From positions 1,160,632-1,189,062 of the forward strand of contig BFEA01000173.1 of the NCBI GenBank assembly GCA_003427395.1: 28,431 nucleotides of DNA, given 5' to 3'. The position numbers were made by a program, and so were the translations under genes. The stretch comes from Chara braunii. Its lineage: Eukaryota > Streptophyta > Charophyceae > Charales > Characeae. The first letter of the stretch is position 1. Every line of letters starts with the position of its first letter. The notes below the pieces were generated by a model, which saw nothing but the letters and a program-made list of their open reading frames with translations, was not told the origin of the DNA and ran no database searches. Of the stretch, positions 8,363 through 17,316 are shown in pieces.

Positions 8363-9807
8363 CTCTTCAGTCCATTTTCAATCAGAAACTCCAAAAGAAA
8401 AAGACAGACCAAGCCATTCTGCTTAGAAACAGCGCTTAGAGTATATGGCTACGGAAACAGTGCAGGGCAGCTCTAGTTACATAGTGTGCAAACAGGAATA
8501 AGGGTTGAAGAAAACCCGTATTCTCTAGAATGTACACGGCACACTGATTACGGTCAGATACAGTCTGCAAACTCCTATGCGAGAGAGTACGCTCTCCGAA
8601 ATTCCTCATCTGTCCTTTCGACCATGAAAGTTTGTACTCGAAGAAATGAGTTCATGACCGAGCAAGAAATAGCTATAACCGTAGGTGAGGAAAGCAGAAG
8701 GAAACGAAAAAAGTGAGTCGGAGAGAAAAAGACAAGCGAAGAGTGCAGATTACCGTTGAGAAAAGTAGACAAGTGTGTCAGAAGGATTTGTTTGACGAAG
8801 TGAATTTGTTCCAACAAATAAGGGCATACTCACACTAGAACGTCTTTTACTTACTGTTTCTGTACGGAATTGCGGCCAGAAGCATACAGGTCTGGACGTT
8901 AATGCCGTGAAATACATTTCGGATATTTGCTAGTGCAAGTTCTGAAGGTGGGAACGCGGAAGGATAGGACATCGCTCCACTACTCTCGACGTGCACAAAA
9001 GACAAAATATGGCGGTGTATCCTCCCATGGTGTAGTGGAAGATTCATTCTCATTTGAACATTTGGTGAATAGTGGAACTAGGCCTAGATGGAAAAAGAAC
9101 ATTGGAGGAAAAAAGACAATGAGATTCCCTCTCCCAACTCAAATAGTTTTTGACCTGTATTCACAAAAAAACAGAAAAAAAGCTTTGTACCTGTTGCTGT
9201 AGTATATAGCCGACTTACAAACGCGTACAGGGCCTGCCAAGCGCAGCCGCCCGGCCTACTACGCCTTAGAGCGGATGCCCCCCTCACAAGTAAAGCCGCC
9301 TCTGCTGCTATTGCGAATCTGGGTCTCACCTAAAGCCTAAAGCTAGGAAGGATAGAGAACTGCCTATACGGCTGAATGGTATACCCGTCAACAGAGCTGA
9401 GATCGAATCCTTCGGTGAAATCAGTTAATAACAAAAAGAGCAAACAAATAAATGAAGGACAGACGGAAGTATTCCCCACCGACGGCAGTCATGATGCATC
9501 GGTACTCTTCAAACTTGCAGCATTGCACAGTAAGGATCGTTGAGGGACTACCGTCTTCGTTACCATATAGAAAGTACTCATTATAACCGTATCCAGTCTG
9601 AAAGTTGTAATGATCGTAGTACAAGACTTGGGGGGGTTAAGAACTAGGGCCATAATCTACCTAATACTAATTCGAGTCGTACAGTAGGACCATTGATGGG
9701 CTACCGTCTTTACCCGAAAGAACGTACATTGATCATAACCGTATCCAGACTTGAGGTTGCCCAGATACATCTGCCATGACCGTACAAGAGTCGGAGGGGT
9801 TAAGACG
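8363..9807. other. No recognised gene; diverged repeat remnants
   Basis: No open frame in this stretch resembles a known family. Two segments near 9535-9615 and 9680-9770 share CTACCGTCTT and CATAACCGTATCCAG with each other and look like very old relatives of the GAATACAACG foldbacks. A weak inverted pair with CTCCACTAC and GTAGTGGAAG ends lies at about 8975-9046. Confidence 0.5.
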
Positions 9808-9918
9808 CTACCTTCTTCCCCCGAATACAACGTACGGTCATTATAGCTGTATTTGAGGCATCTTTCAGTCTAGATACAGCGATAATGACAGTACGTTGAA
9901 TTAGGGGGAAGAAGGTAG
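9808..9918. mobile_element. Foldback element, GAATACAACG family, copy 4
   Basis: Ends CTACCTTCTTCCCCCGAATA and TTAGGGGGAAGAAGGTAG pair almost perfectly. The centre has TACGGTCATTATAGCTGTAT and, inverted, ATACAGCGATAATGACAGTA. It is the most complete copy of this family in the window and lies 2.4 kb from the others. Confidence 0.85.
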
Positions 9919-10039
9919 GGGCGAAATCTACATAACAATTTACGTACGTACTCGGACACGCACCCTGCCTCCCGCTTATTCGAGAACTGGCACTGGAGAT
10001 CGAGAAATAACCTCCTCCTTAACAGTGGGCAACCATGAG

Positions 10040-10137
10040 CGATCAGAGAGAAAAAGACAGGCAATCAAAAAAACAAAAGAGGGAAAGACAGACGATCGGG
10101 AATAAAAAGGAAAGACAGGCAATCGAGAAAAAAAAGG
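10040..10137 (+). repeat. A-rich GGAAAGACAGGCAATC repeat array
   Basis: Variants of GAAAGACAGGCAATC occur at about 10052, 10083 and 10109-10124, with another at 10246-10261 beyond the U6 copy. The A-rich spacers vary in length. The array seems to have been the target of the U6 insertion, or to have been made from its flanks. Confidence 0.7.
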
Positions 10138-10226
10138 GTCCTTCGGGACATCCGTTAAAATTGGAACGATACAGAGAAGATTTGCATGGCCCCTGCGCAA
10201 GGATGACACGTATAAATCGAGAAATG
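10138..10226 (+). pseudogene. U6 snRNA retrocopy with poly-A tail
   Basis: The copy starts GTCCTTCGGGACATCC, runs through AATTGGAACGATACAGAGAA and ends AAATCGAGAAATG. The ACAGAGA box is intact, but the following AGATTAGCATGG reads AGATTTGCATGG, changing the first base of the catalytic AGC triad. The normal GGTCC 3' segment is missing and an A run of about 18 follows. A perfect 16-bp direct repeat, GGAAAGACAGGCAATC, flanks it (10109-10124 and 10246-10261). No TATA box or plant upstream element precedes it. Truncation, A tail and flanking repeat fit reverse transcription and insertion; function as U6 is very unlikely. Confidence 0.92.
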
Positions 10227-10621
10227 AAAAAAAAAAAAAAAAAAGGGAAAGACAGGCAATCAACTCGATCCCGTCACAGTGGGCAACAGAAACGAAATTA
10301 CGGAAAGAAGTAAAATGATAGAACGCACAAGTAACAAATGAAACCCACGAAACGTGAACAGAATAACGGCTAAGGGTTCTTGCCCCTACCTCGCGCCATG
10401 TCTGTCTGAAGTGAATACGGCCGTAATTGCAGCCAGGACCAACCTAGAAGCTCAACGGTGACCGTACCCTGACAAAGTGGTTAAACCGTTTAACGCTCAT
10501 CAGATTATAATAAAATCAATCATCACGCTTAATCAGCATACTCACTGTAAGACTTTCGTGGACGTATCTGGTCGCGATCGAGTTCAAATCTTCATCCACA
10601 CAACCACCGCGTCCGTTAGAA

Positions 10622-10914
10622 AGCAGAGAGAGGGCCTCACTCCACTACACCACTCTAGTGAATGCATTGGGACGCCATCTGGATCAGGTGCATTCGGACG
10701 AGTACAACGTATCGAACGTTTCGGTACCAGAAAGCGTCCGAATGCATGGAGAGTGCTGTGTAGCAGAGAGAGGGCCTCACTCCACTACACCACTCTAATT
10801 AATGCATTTGGACGCCCTCTGGATCAGGTGCACTCGGACGAGTACAACGTTTCGAACGTTTCGGTACAAGAAAGCGTCCAAATGCATGGAGTGCTGTGTA
10901 GTGGAACGAGGCCC
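10622..10914. repeat. 140-bp tandem duplication of a foldback element
   Basis: Two units starting AGCAGAGAGAGGGCCTCACT at 10622 and 10762. Each has a left arm GGGCCTCACTCCACTACAC and TGCATTKGGACGC, and a right arm CGTCCRAATGCATGGA. Only the second unit keeps the outer right end GTAGTGGAACGAGGCCC, so the array has one complete element plus one copy that lost its outer end at the junction. Long frames across it are repeat artefacts. Confidence 0.85.
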
Positions 10915-12210
10915 AAAGTCCAAGGGTTAGATGAGAGATGGTGATGTCACGTATGCGATGTGGAAGTGGACACCAAGAGAGAAACAAAAAACAGACTTCA
11001 CCAACAACAGCTCTTCTTGAAAGAAGAGCAGAAAAACTCTTGTCTGAAGGGAATGACGGCTAAGCAGGAGGGAGGAAACGAGGATGAAAAGGTGGGGGAG
11101 GGGCGTGACGAGGTGGGAAATAGGCCAACGGAGAATGTGGGTGCAAGGAGGGCAAATAGGGCAAATAGCGGTGGTGGAGCACAACGGAGAATGTGGGGCT
11201 AGTGTGAGAAATAGGGCTTAATAAGGAGACAGTGCGACCTCCGACTAGGGCTTTACTGGAGTCACCTGACCGTAGTCATGGCCATATTCAGACGGAAACC
11301 TTGTAGTCGAGATACGACATGAGAAGAAGAACGTAGAGGGGATAAGGCAGTGAGCTGAAACGAAACAAAACAAAACAAGAAGAATCACACAACGTGAGAC
11401 GGGGGATCAAGCCCCGACGAGCATTTTGTCTGTATACTTCAATATCCATCCATCTACGCGCCCGGTATATCCATTTATGCGTCTAATCTATCTACCTACA
11501 CGTCTAATCTATCTATACAGCTATGTGTATCCTTGATTACCTATGCAGGTAGGCAGGCGGCTGATAGTGGGACGAACAGCCATACAGGCAAACTCGTAGA
11601 CGTATATAGAAAACAATAGGCAAGATAGATCGTTACTGCTAGCAAGGATGAAAGCAATTAACAGACGTACTGCGGAGGAGAAAGAGGTAGATAGAGTCAG
11701 AGGGCCTCGCTTCACTAACTACACAATTAGCATTCTACGTAAATCTGGACTATCAAGTGGACCATATACACTCGCACCGAGCCATCACTTTGAACGAATC
11801 GGGATCATTACCAGATACAGATACGTTTAGATTGTTGCGCAGTGGAGCAAGTACCACAGAGAGAGAGAGGGAGGAATGGATAGATAGGTGGGTAGATAGA
11901 TCCATACCCTAGATGGGTACGTAGAGATTAATGGACCAGCAATTCAGAATGGACATGGCGGAGGACAGACGACGATGACGGCATAGAAATAGAGGTAGGA
12001 TATGAAGAGCAAGGTGCACACGTAGCACAGAGGAAGATCAAAGAAGAAGAACGCCAAGGAGAGCAGCTGAAAGAAGAGAAACACAAAGGGGACGAAGAGA
12101 GAAACAAAGAGAAGGGGGTGAAAGAAAAATAAACAAGACAAAGCAAGAAAGGATATCCCTCAAGAAGGAGAGGAGCTGCCAGGAAAGGAGTTCCGGTGAT
12201 ACGAGAGATG
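10915..12210. other. No recognised gene; weak repeats
   Basis: A purine-rich region (10,940-11,230) is followed by degenerate CTATC/ATCCATC microsatellite-like sequence at 11445-11530 and GATAGATAG tracts near 11880-11910. A poorly preserved relative of the GGGCCTC foldback may span about 11702-11856. No coding frame is convincing. Confidence 0.5.
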
Positions 12211-12330
12211 GGGCTTCGTTCCACTACTCGCCGAAAATGAGATCAAATCGGCAGTGCACCATTCTCTTCATATCAGAACAGATACATTCACCATGCTTCT
12301 CCTTTGGTGAGTAAAATGGAGCCACGCCCG
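12211..12330. mobile_element. Diverged foldback element, about 120 bp
   Basis: Outer ends GGGCTTCGTTCCACTACTCG and GGTGAGTAAAATGGAGCCAC followed by GCCC form an imperfect inverted repeat related to the GGGCCTC ends at 10632. The interior is not conserved. Confidence 0.5.
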
Positions 12331-12521
12331 TAGATAGGACAAGACAAGGAGTGACAGACAGAGAGGAATCGAAGACGATGAACGAAATACATACTCAATT
12401 TTGCTGTTTTGCTGAACGAATTACTCTCGTCTTGCTTCCAATCGTCCTCCTCTCAAGCCGACGACGCATCCACGATGACCACCTTTCTGCAACTCGCCAA
12501 TCTTGATCAAGAAAGTATATG

Positions 12522-12564
<43 letters not shown>

Positions 12565-12995
12565 GGATCGGGAGACAGCCAACGACAAACGCTGCCACGT
12601 TGAGTCGGACGCTTTGAGTGGCCAACGCCACAGAGAGAGAGCGGCTATGAACTGAAGAATCGAATGAACCTCCACGCCGCCTTTCAGCTTCAGCTTCCGC
12701 CAATTTGGACGGATGAGAGAGATGGAATCAAAACAAAACAGACCAGATTATTATAATCAATCACATCGCAAGTGACAATGAGCGACGAGCCCCAATGAAC
12801 GACGAGCCCCGCTTGATGTAGTAGGGTGTGGCTACTGTAGGACAACGACGCGCCGTTGTTGTCGAGTCGAGCGTTCAGTCCGAGCGGACAAGAGAGACAG
12901 CGAGAGACAATGGAAGTGGAAGGAACTGTTTGCGACGTGCAGGATATTGCCGCTGTGGACTTGAGCCCAAAGGCGTGGACTGCCGCGCTTTTTTG
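12331..12995. other. No recognised gene; (AATC)n microsatellite inside
   Basis: Contains about ten AATC units at 12524-12564. A short plus-strand frame begins with an ATG at 12910, after a GA-rich leader, and runs into the foldback at 12996. It could be a small exon or chance. Confidence 0.5.
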
Positions 12996-13115
12996 GGCCT
13001 GCCGTAGTTGCACCACTCGCCGGTCCCCAACACATTTTGAATGAATCTGAACATCGGCGGCGTCCTGAGGCATTCAAAATGTTGGCGGACGGCGAATGCT
13101 GCAACCAGTGGGGCC
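12996..13115. mobile_element. Foldback element, 120 bp
   Basis: Left arm GGCCTGCCGTAGTTGCACCA and CCCAACACATTTTGAATG; right arm CATTCAAAATGTTGGCGGAC and GCTGCAACCAGTGGGGCC. The arms pair over about 48 bp with scattered mismatches around an 18-bp loop. It contains no complete gene. Confidence 0.8.
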
Positions 13116-13254
13116 TTAGCTTGCTAACAGAGTTTTTTTGATTTGAATTGAATTGAAACCGCGCGCTGGCACTTTCCGGCGGGCGATTTCAAAATAAACC
13201 GCCCGCTGGGCGCCAGAAAACGAATCCTCGAGGCGGCACGGACTCGCAAACAAT

Positions 13255-13667
13255 AGGACTTTGCCGGACGCATATGAGCCCATATACGGCTAGATTCCGT
13301 CAAAACCGTGAGCGCCTCGGCGGCGGGGTCCCACCTGCACGGCTTCATGGGGACTCTACCGGGGGCAAGGTCCCACTTGCACGGATTAGGAGATTTCGGC
13401 CGTTGATCTCGGCTATCTACGGTCTCTATCTCTTAATTCGTGCAAGTGGGACCTAGCCCCGGGGCTTCACGGGGACTCTCTCGCCCGTAGCCGATGTGAA
13501 AAGGATACGAAACGGGACTTCGACGGATGCATATGATCCCATACACGGCTTGATTCAGTCAAAGAAATGATCGCCTCGGGGGCAGGTTCCTACCGGAACG
13601 GATTTATGGGGACTCAACCGGGGCTTCACGGGGACTCGCTCACCGGTAGCCGATGTGAAAAGGATAC
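13255..13667. repeat. Tandem duplication (155 bp) interrupted in the first copy
   Basis: Copy 1 spans 13255-13508 and copy 2 13514-13667. Both run from GGACTT through GCATATGAKCCCATAYACGG and GGGGACTC to GTAGCCGATGTGAAAAGGAT. Copy 1 is longer by exactly the 100-bp foldback at 13361-13460. On both sides of that insertion the copies align without visible length change (106 bp left, 48 bp right). Confidence 0.85.
13361..13460. mobile_element. 100-bp foldback inserted in one arm of a duplication
   Basis: Ends GGGGGCAAGGTCCCACTTGC and GCAAGTGGGACCTAGCCCC are inverted repeats, and the loop has CCGTTGATCTCGGCTATCTA. The matching site in the downstream duplicate (13619/13620) is empty and reads CAACC|GGGGCTTC. 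A GGGG run at the junction hides whether a 4-bp target duplication exists. It is the same family as the half-copy at 1207 and related to 1269. Confidence 0.85.
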
Positions 13668-13698
13668 CAAAAAAAAAAAAAAAAGGATACAAAAACGT

Positions 13699-13858
13699 GC
13701 CTCGCCACACCACTGTCGAAACGAAAAAAGAGAGAATGCATATTCGTGCAGAGAAGAAGGATACACCCGTTGCTATGAATAGCAACGGACGAATCTTACG
13801 GCTTTCTGCTTAAAGATGCATTCGTTCTCTTTTCGTTCCGACAGTGGTGTGGCGAGGC
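13699..13858. mobile_element. 160-bp foldback with a central perfect hairpin
   Basis: The 40-plus-bp arms start GCCTCGCCACACCACTGTCG on the left, with its reverse complement on the right, and continue into GAATGCAT. In the middle, CCGTTGCTAT (13767-13776) pairs perfectly with ATAGCAACGG (13779-13788). A further GATGCATTCGTTTTTTTC match near 14270 looks like a fragment of the same arm. Confidence 0.85.
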
Positions 13859-13982
13859 CCCTGGACCACGGTTCGAATCCGCTACACGCTCGACATTTTT
13901 CCCACTTTCGGAAGAAGAACAGAACAGAAGCTGCTCTGTTTTAAAAAAATAACAATAAAAAAACAAAAAAGAAACGAAACGG

Positions 13983-14036
13983 ATCTGTTGGGGCTCTTGG
14001 CGGGGTTTCTCCATCTGTTGGCGCTCTTGGCGATGG
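13983..14036 (+). repeat. 30-bp tandem repeat, about two units
   Basis: Units ATCTGTTGGGGCTCTTGGCG and ATCTGTTGGCGCTCTTGGCG start at 13983 and 14013. The second ends in TGGACCACGG, which is also found at 13862 and abuts the U2 fragment. Confidence 0.75.
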
Positions 14037-14042
14037 ACCACG

Positions 14043-14088
14043 GAACAGATACTACACTTGATCTTAGCCAAAAGGCCGAGAAAGGTAT
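14043..14088 (-). pseudogene. U2 snRNA 5' fragment (46 nt)
   Basis: On the minus strand the sequence starts ATACCTTTCTCGGCCTTTTG, then GCTAAGATCAAGTGTAGTAT and CTGTTC. This is the plant-type U2 5' end including the branch-point-pairing GTAGTA, with no mismatch that I can see. It stops abruptly: the Sm-site region and 3' stem-loops are absent, and unrelated sequence (CGTGGTCCATCGCC) follows. It cannot make a functional U2. The fragment was probably retroposed or joined by template switching. Confidence 0.93.
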
Positions 14089-14873
14089 TCCGTTCTTATT
14101 CGCGCAGAGCTTGAAATTTTGATCAACCCATAAAAAAATAAAAAAATAAAAAAAAGAAACGTTGATCAATGGACTCCGACTCCGACTCCGGCGCGAAGAG
14201 CGGCGCGCAGGAGGTAGAGCGCCGCATTATGCTACTGGAGCGAATCCCCTTAGACAAGATTATCAGGAAGATGCATTCGTTTTTTTCTTCTTTCGACGGG
14301 CCCGAAGGAAAGGCAGGCGAAAAGAATTTTGGACGTGGTTTGTCTACTTATAGGAAAAGAAAACGGAAACGACAAGAGCGAGTGAGCAAAACCTAAGAGC
14401 CGTTGGGATCGCTGAGGCCCTCTATATGGCAGAGGACCAGCCGTGGACGGACGCATTACGGATTCTGCAGGCCCTCGAGAGGACCAAGCAGCGGTCTGAA
14501 AGAACGGCACGAACGGAACGCCTGGTCGGGTCCCACTGGTGGGGACCACTGGAGAGCTATCGACTGTTTATTGTCGTTATCCACGAAGACTGCCTCTTCG
14601 TCCATAGAAGCGGGACCACGTCCCTGGGCTGGTCCATTTTCTGCATCCGTTCTGCGAAAAGAATCGCGGTGGGCTGTTTGCCTGTTAGCTATGCCCTCCC
14701 TCTTGTGGAAAAACCGCAGCTGTACGGTTGTGTAGGTTGATTGAGGGGAATCTGACGGTTGATATCGGAAGGTCGAGATGCAAGAAACAGAAGTACACAC
14801 AGAAGCCGAGAGCAGGCGCTAACCTGTGCAGCGGAACAGGCGGCAGGGCCTGGCCACACTCTTTATATTTGTA
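14089..14873. other. Unassigned region with two coding-like stretches
   Basis: A plus-strand frame from an ATG at 14169 encodes about 75 residues beginning MDSDSDSGAKSG and a basic end. A second frame, about 14396-14525, reads as a plausible helical segment (AVGIAEALYMAEDQPWTDAL) but in another phase. They might be exons of a small or decayed gene; no family is recognised. A weak inverted pair with GGGTCCCACTGG and GGGACCACGTCCC ends lies at about 14525-14622. Confidence 0.35.
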
Positions 14874-14900
14874 CTAGCTAAGTGCCCGCCGGGTGGCGGG
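14874..14900 (-). mobile_element. Helitron-like 3' terminus
   Basis: On the minus strand a perfect 6-bp hairpin CCCGCC-ACCC-GGCGGG (14885-14900) is followed seven bases later by terminal CTAG at 14877-14874, with a host T next (14873). A GC-rich hairpin shortly before CTRR, with insertion before T, is the diagnostic end of Helitron transposons. The body would extend upward from 14900. I could not place the 5' TC end, and no helicase/Rep frame is present, so any element is non-autonomous. Confidence 0.5.
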
Positions 14901-15679
14901 TGCAGGTAACGCCCGCAGAAATAACAAATGCAGTGGGTGGCCTCACATTGCATTTCGGATGGCTCCCCTCCACGATGTTCATCCGGACGGCCTACCGCGG
15001 GGCACAAAACGACAGCCGCGCGAAAAATGAAAAAAGAAGGAAGGAAAAGGGGAAAAAAAAGAAGGGGGACACAAAACGACGGCCAACCGGGAAAACAAAA
15101 AAAAAAACAAAGCCGCCCGCATATTGTATGGCTCACCTCCGAGATGTTTGTCCACATCAGCCGGCCGTGTGCCCCGCCCCCGAGGCGCGCGCTCTCGTTC
15201 AATGGCGCGCTGTGAACATTTCAGTACTCGCACCCCTCTGCACATTCCCCCGCCCTCGATCGCCTTCATCCGCCGCCCCTCACCAAAACTTTGACCCGAA
15301 TCCGGCGTCATGGATTTTTTTTCTCTCCAGCACAACGTTTCCAAGTTGTAGTCCCAGTTGGGAATAAAAAACTATACCGCATTTTTCGGTGGTCCTGCGC
15401 AGGGCGGCCTCCGACTTTTGAAAAATACCAAAAAAAACGATTCGGGCCAGTCGTCGGACGAGTTGTGAGTGTTATTGGACACCCGGCAGTCTTGGGAAAC
15501 CCGGTTGTACAAACGGCGGAAAAAAAACAAAATTCCTACCAGTTATGGTCCGCAGGGACATGCAAGTGTGTCCAGGTCGTCGACCGCATCAATGCATGGT
15601 GGTCCTCTTTGCCTCTCCTCAATTCCTCCCCCCCCACATGCCCCATGAGGTTCAACGGTGGCCATCGCCATCGCTCACC

Positions 15680-15680
<1 letters not shown>
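14901..15680. other. No recognised gene; internal partial repeat
   Basis: Two stretches, about 14945-15005 and 15117-15178, share GTATGGCTCMCCTCCRMGATG-like sequence followed by GTTYRTCCRSAYSRSCCG. This suggests an old duplication separated by A-rich DNA. Part of this may be the body of the Helitron-like element ending at 14874. Confidence 0.4.
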
Positions 15681-15744
<64 letters not shown>

Positions 15745-15745
15745 N

Positions 15746-15822
<77 letters not shown>

Positions 15823-15836
15823 CGCGCGCGCGCCCG

Positions 15837-15868
<32 letters not shown>
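15681..15868. repeat. (CT)n / (GC)n / (CA)n compound microsatellite with an N
   Basis: A near-pure CT run covers 15681-15819 with an ambiguous base at 15745, where the dinucleotide phase also shifts. It is followed by GC repeats to about 15833 and CA repeats to 15868. The true length is probably unresolved. Long Ser-Leu or Arg-Glu frames over it are artefacts. Confidence 0.95.
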
Positions 15869-15872
<4 letters not shown>

Positions 15873-16057
15873 CACATGCACACATTCACACACACCACAT
15901 TCTCTTTGGGGGGAATGTATGTTTTGTGGGCTGGTGTGGAAGGCTTTCCCAGTTTTTTTGGAGCCCTAAGAATGGGATTGAATGCATTCTTGTTGGAGGA
16001 GTCTTTTGTCTTAGGTAAGTTGTCTCTTATCTGTTTCCTCCCCTTTGGCAGTGACGT

Positions 16058-16480
16058 TGTCGAGCGCATCGGTCCCGCATAGTGCAGGACCCTCCCGACC
16101 GCGTCAGGCAAGAGTTGGTCTCATCCTCATCGCGATACACATGGAGCTTCCGCAAGCCGCTCCGGCCGAGTGCGCCAGCCATACCTCTTGCTAGCCCCTA
16201 CGACAGGATAGGGTCAATGCGAGGTACAACTTACCTCCACCTTACGGGAGTTGTCACCTCCCTTCGGTGGGCGTATCCCCGCCGAGCTACCAGTCCACAG
16301 TACGAAAGCTAATCAGTTGCAATCGCAGAAGTGGACCAGTCGAGGGCGTTTCTCGTTCGTTGTAGCATAGGCGGTACGTGCGGTCTCACGCCTCTATCAG
16401 ACCTGCATGCGAACCGACGCACTGGGGGGGTTGAAGTCCCAAGCGCGATTCGTCGTCGATCGACTAGGACGCATCTCACT
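16058..16480 (-). mobile_element. LTR-like sequence related to the 25225 LTR (3' end)
   Basis: Over about 400 bp this aligns with 25225-25607: GAGCGCAT, then GCTCYGGCCGAGTGCGCCAG, GGAGTTGTCACC, GTATCCCCGCCGAGCTAC and GGGCGTTTCTCG, in the same order and orientation. It carries an extra segment of about 30 bp near 16218-16250. On the minus strand it ends ...GCGCTCGACA, a normal CA terminus, and no primer-binding site follows. It could be the 3' LTR of the gag element or a separate solo or truncated LTR. The divergence (roughly a quarter of positions by eye) is large for one insertion. Confidence 0.7.
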
Positions 16481-17186
16481 AGTCAATAATCAAATAAACG
16501 ACAATAATCGTCATGAGGAAGAAGACTGCCGTAGTGGATCCAATCGCTACTCACCAAATTTGCAAAAGGAATCTTTCGCTGAGATAGGGTAAGATACATC
16601 CCCATATTCAAAATCCCCTCCATAGTGCTCCCGCAGCCTCAACCGCTCATACTGGCCGAACCATCGTTCCATTCGAAATTCTGGTGCGCTCAATCTGTTT
16701 GCAATTCTTCGAAACCCCTAGTTTGAATCCTTCCTTATTCGTTTTCATTAAGAAATGAGCGAGATAGAAGATTTTCACTCCCGTTTCCGCTCTCCAATTT
16801 TCCTCCTCGACTTATCCGCGCACTTTTTTCTATTCTAACTCTAATTCCATTAATCCTTTGCTCGATCTAACTGCAAATCTGGTTTCGCCCTTGCCAGAAA
16901 CCTTAGTTTTCTCCTTTGTCTTGTCTCAATCTGTCAGAGAAAAGATAACTTATGTTTTTTTCCCCTAAGGCTTCATCATACCCATTTTTCATCTTCGCCA
17001 ACTTCCTTCACCCGCCTACCCGTACCTGGCCCTGATCTCGGCCAGATTCATGCACCTTCCTTTGCCTGCTCCGCTTCTCCTCTCACTCACCTTCACCGTT
17101 GCCTCACTGTTTTCTTCCCTTCTTCCCTGATTCCCCCGTCGTCTCCTTTCCTCTGTTGACACTTAGCACAGTCCTTCGTGTCCTTT
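16481..17186. other. Pyrimidine-rich region, no gene recognised
   Basis: T/C-rich on the plus strand, especially 16,940-17,160. No open frame is convincing. If 16058 is a 3' LTR, this would be its upstream part, but similarity to the 25.6-27 kb sequence cannot be followed here. Confidence 0.4.
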
Positions 17187-17316
17187 GACAACACTCTAGC
17201 GCAACCCACTTTGACGACAATATAGCGCAACCCACTTTGACAGCAGTGCAGTGCAGCCCACTTCGACAGCACTCTAGCGCAGCCCACTTCGACAACACTC
17301 TAGCGCAATCCAAAGT
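17187..17316 (+). repeat. 26-bp tandem repeat, five units
   Basis: Units start at 17187, 17213, 17239, 17265 and 17291, each like GACARCACTCTAGCGCARCC plus CACTTY. The third unit is altered (GTGCAGTGCAGCCC). The unit is not a multiple of three and no protein role is suggested. Confidence 0.88.

Noticed and set aside
10035-10313. Lys-rich 92-residue frame
   Set aside because: It spans the A-rich repeat and the U6 retrocopy; it is not a gene.
10477-10944. 155-codon plus-strand frame
   Set aside because: The repeated peptide comes from the 140-bp tandem foldback units and has no protein-like character outside them.
13861-13880. GGTTCGAATCC tRNA B box suggesting a tRNA gene
   Set aside because: No A box at proper spacing and no acceptor or anticodon stem; only the B-box-like word is present.
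15291-16111. Long frames with Ser-Leu or Arg-Glu repeats on both strands
   Set aside because: They are translations of the (CT)n/(CA)n microsatellite and include an N; no start context or conserved domain is present.
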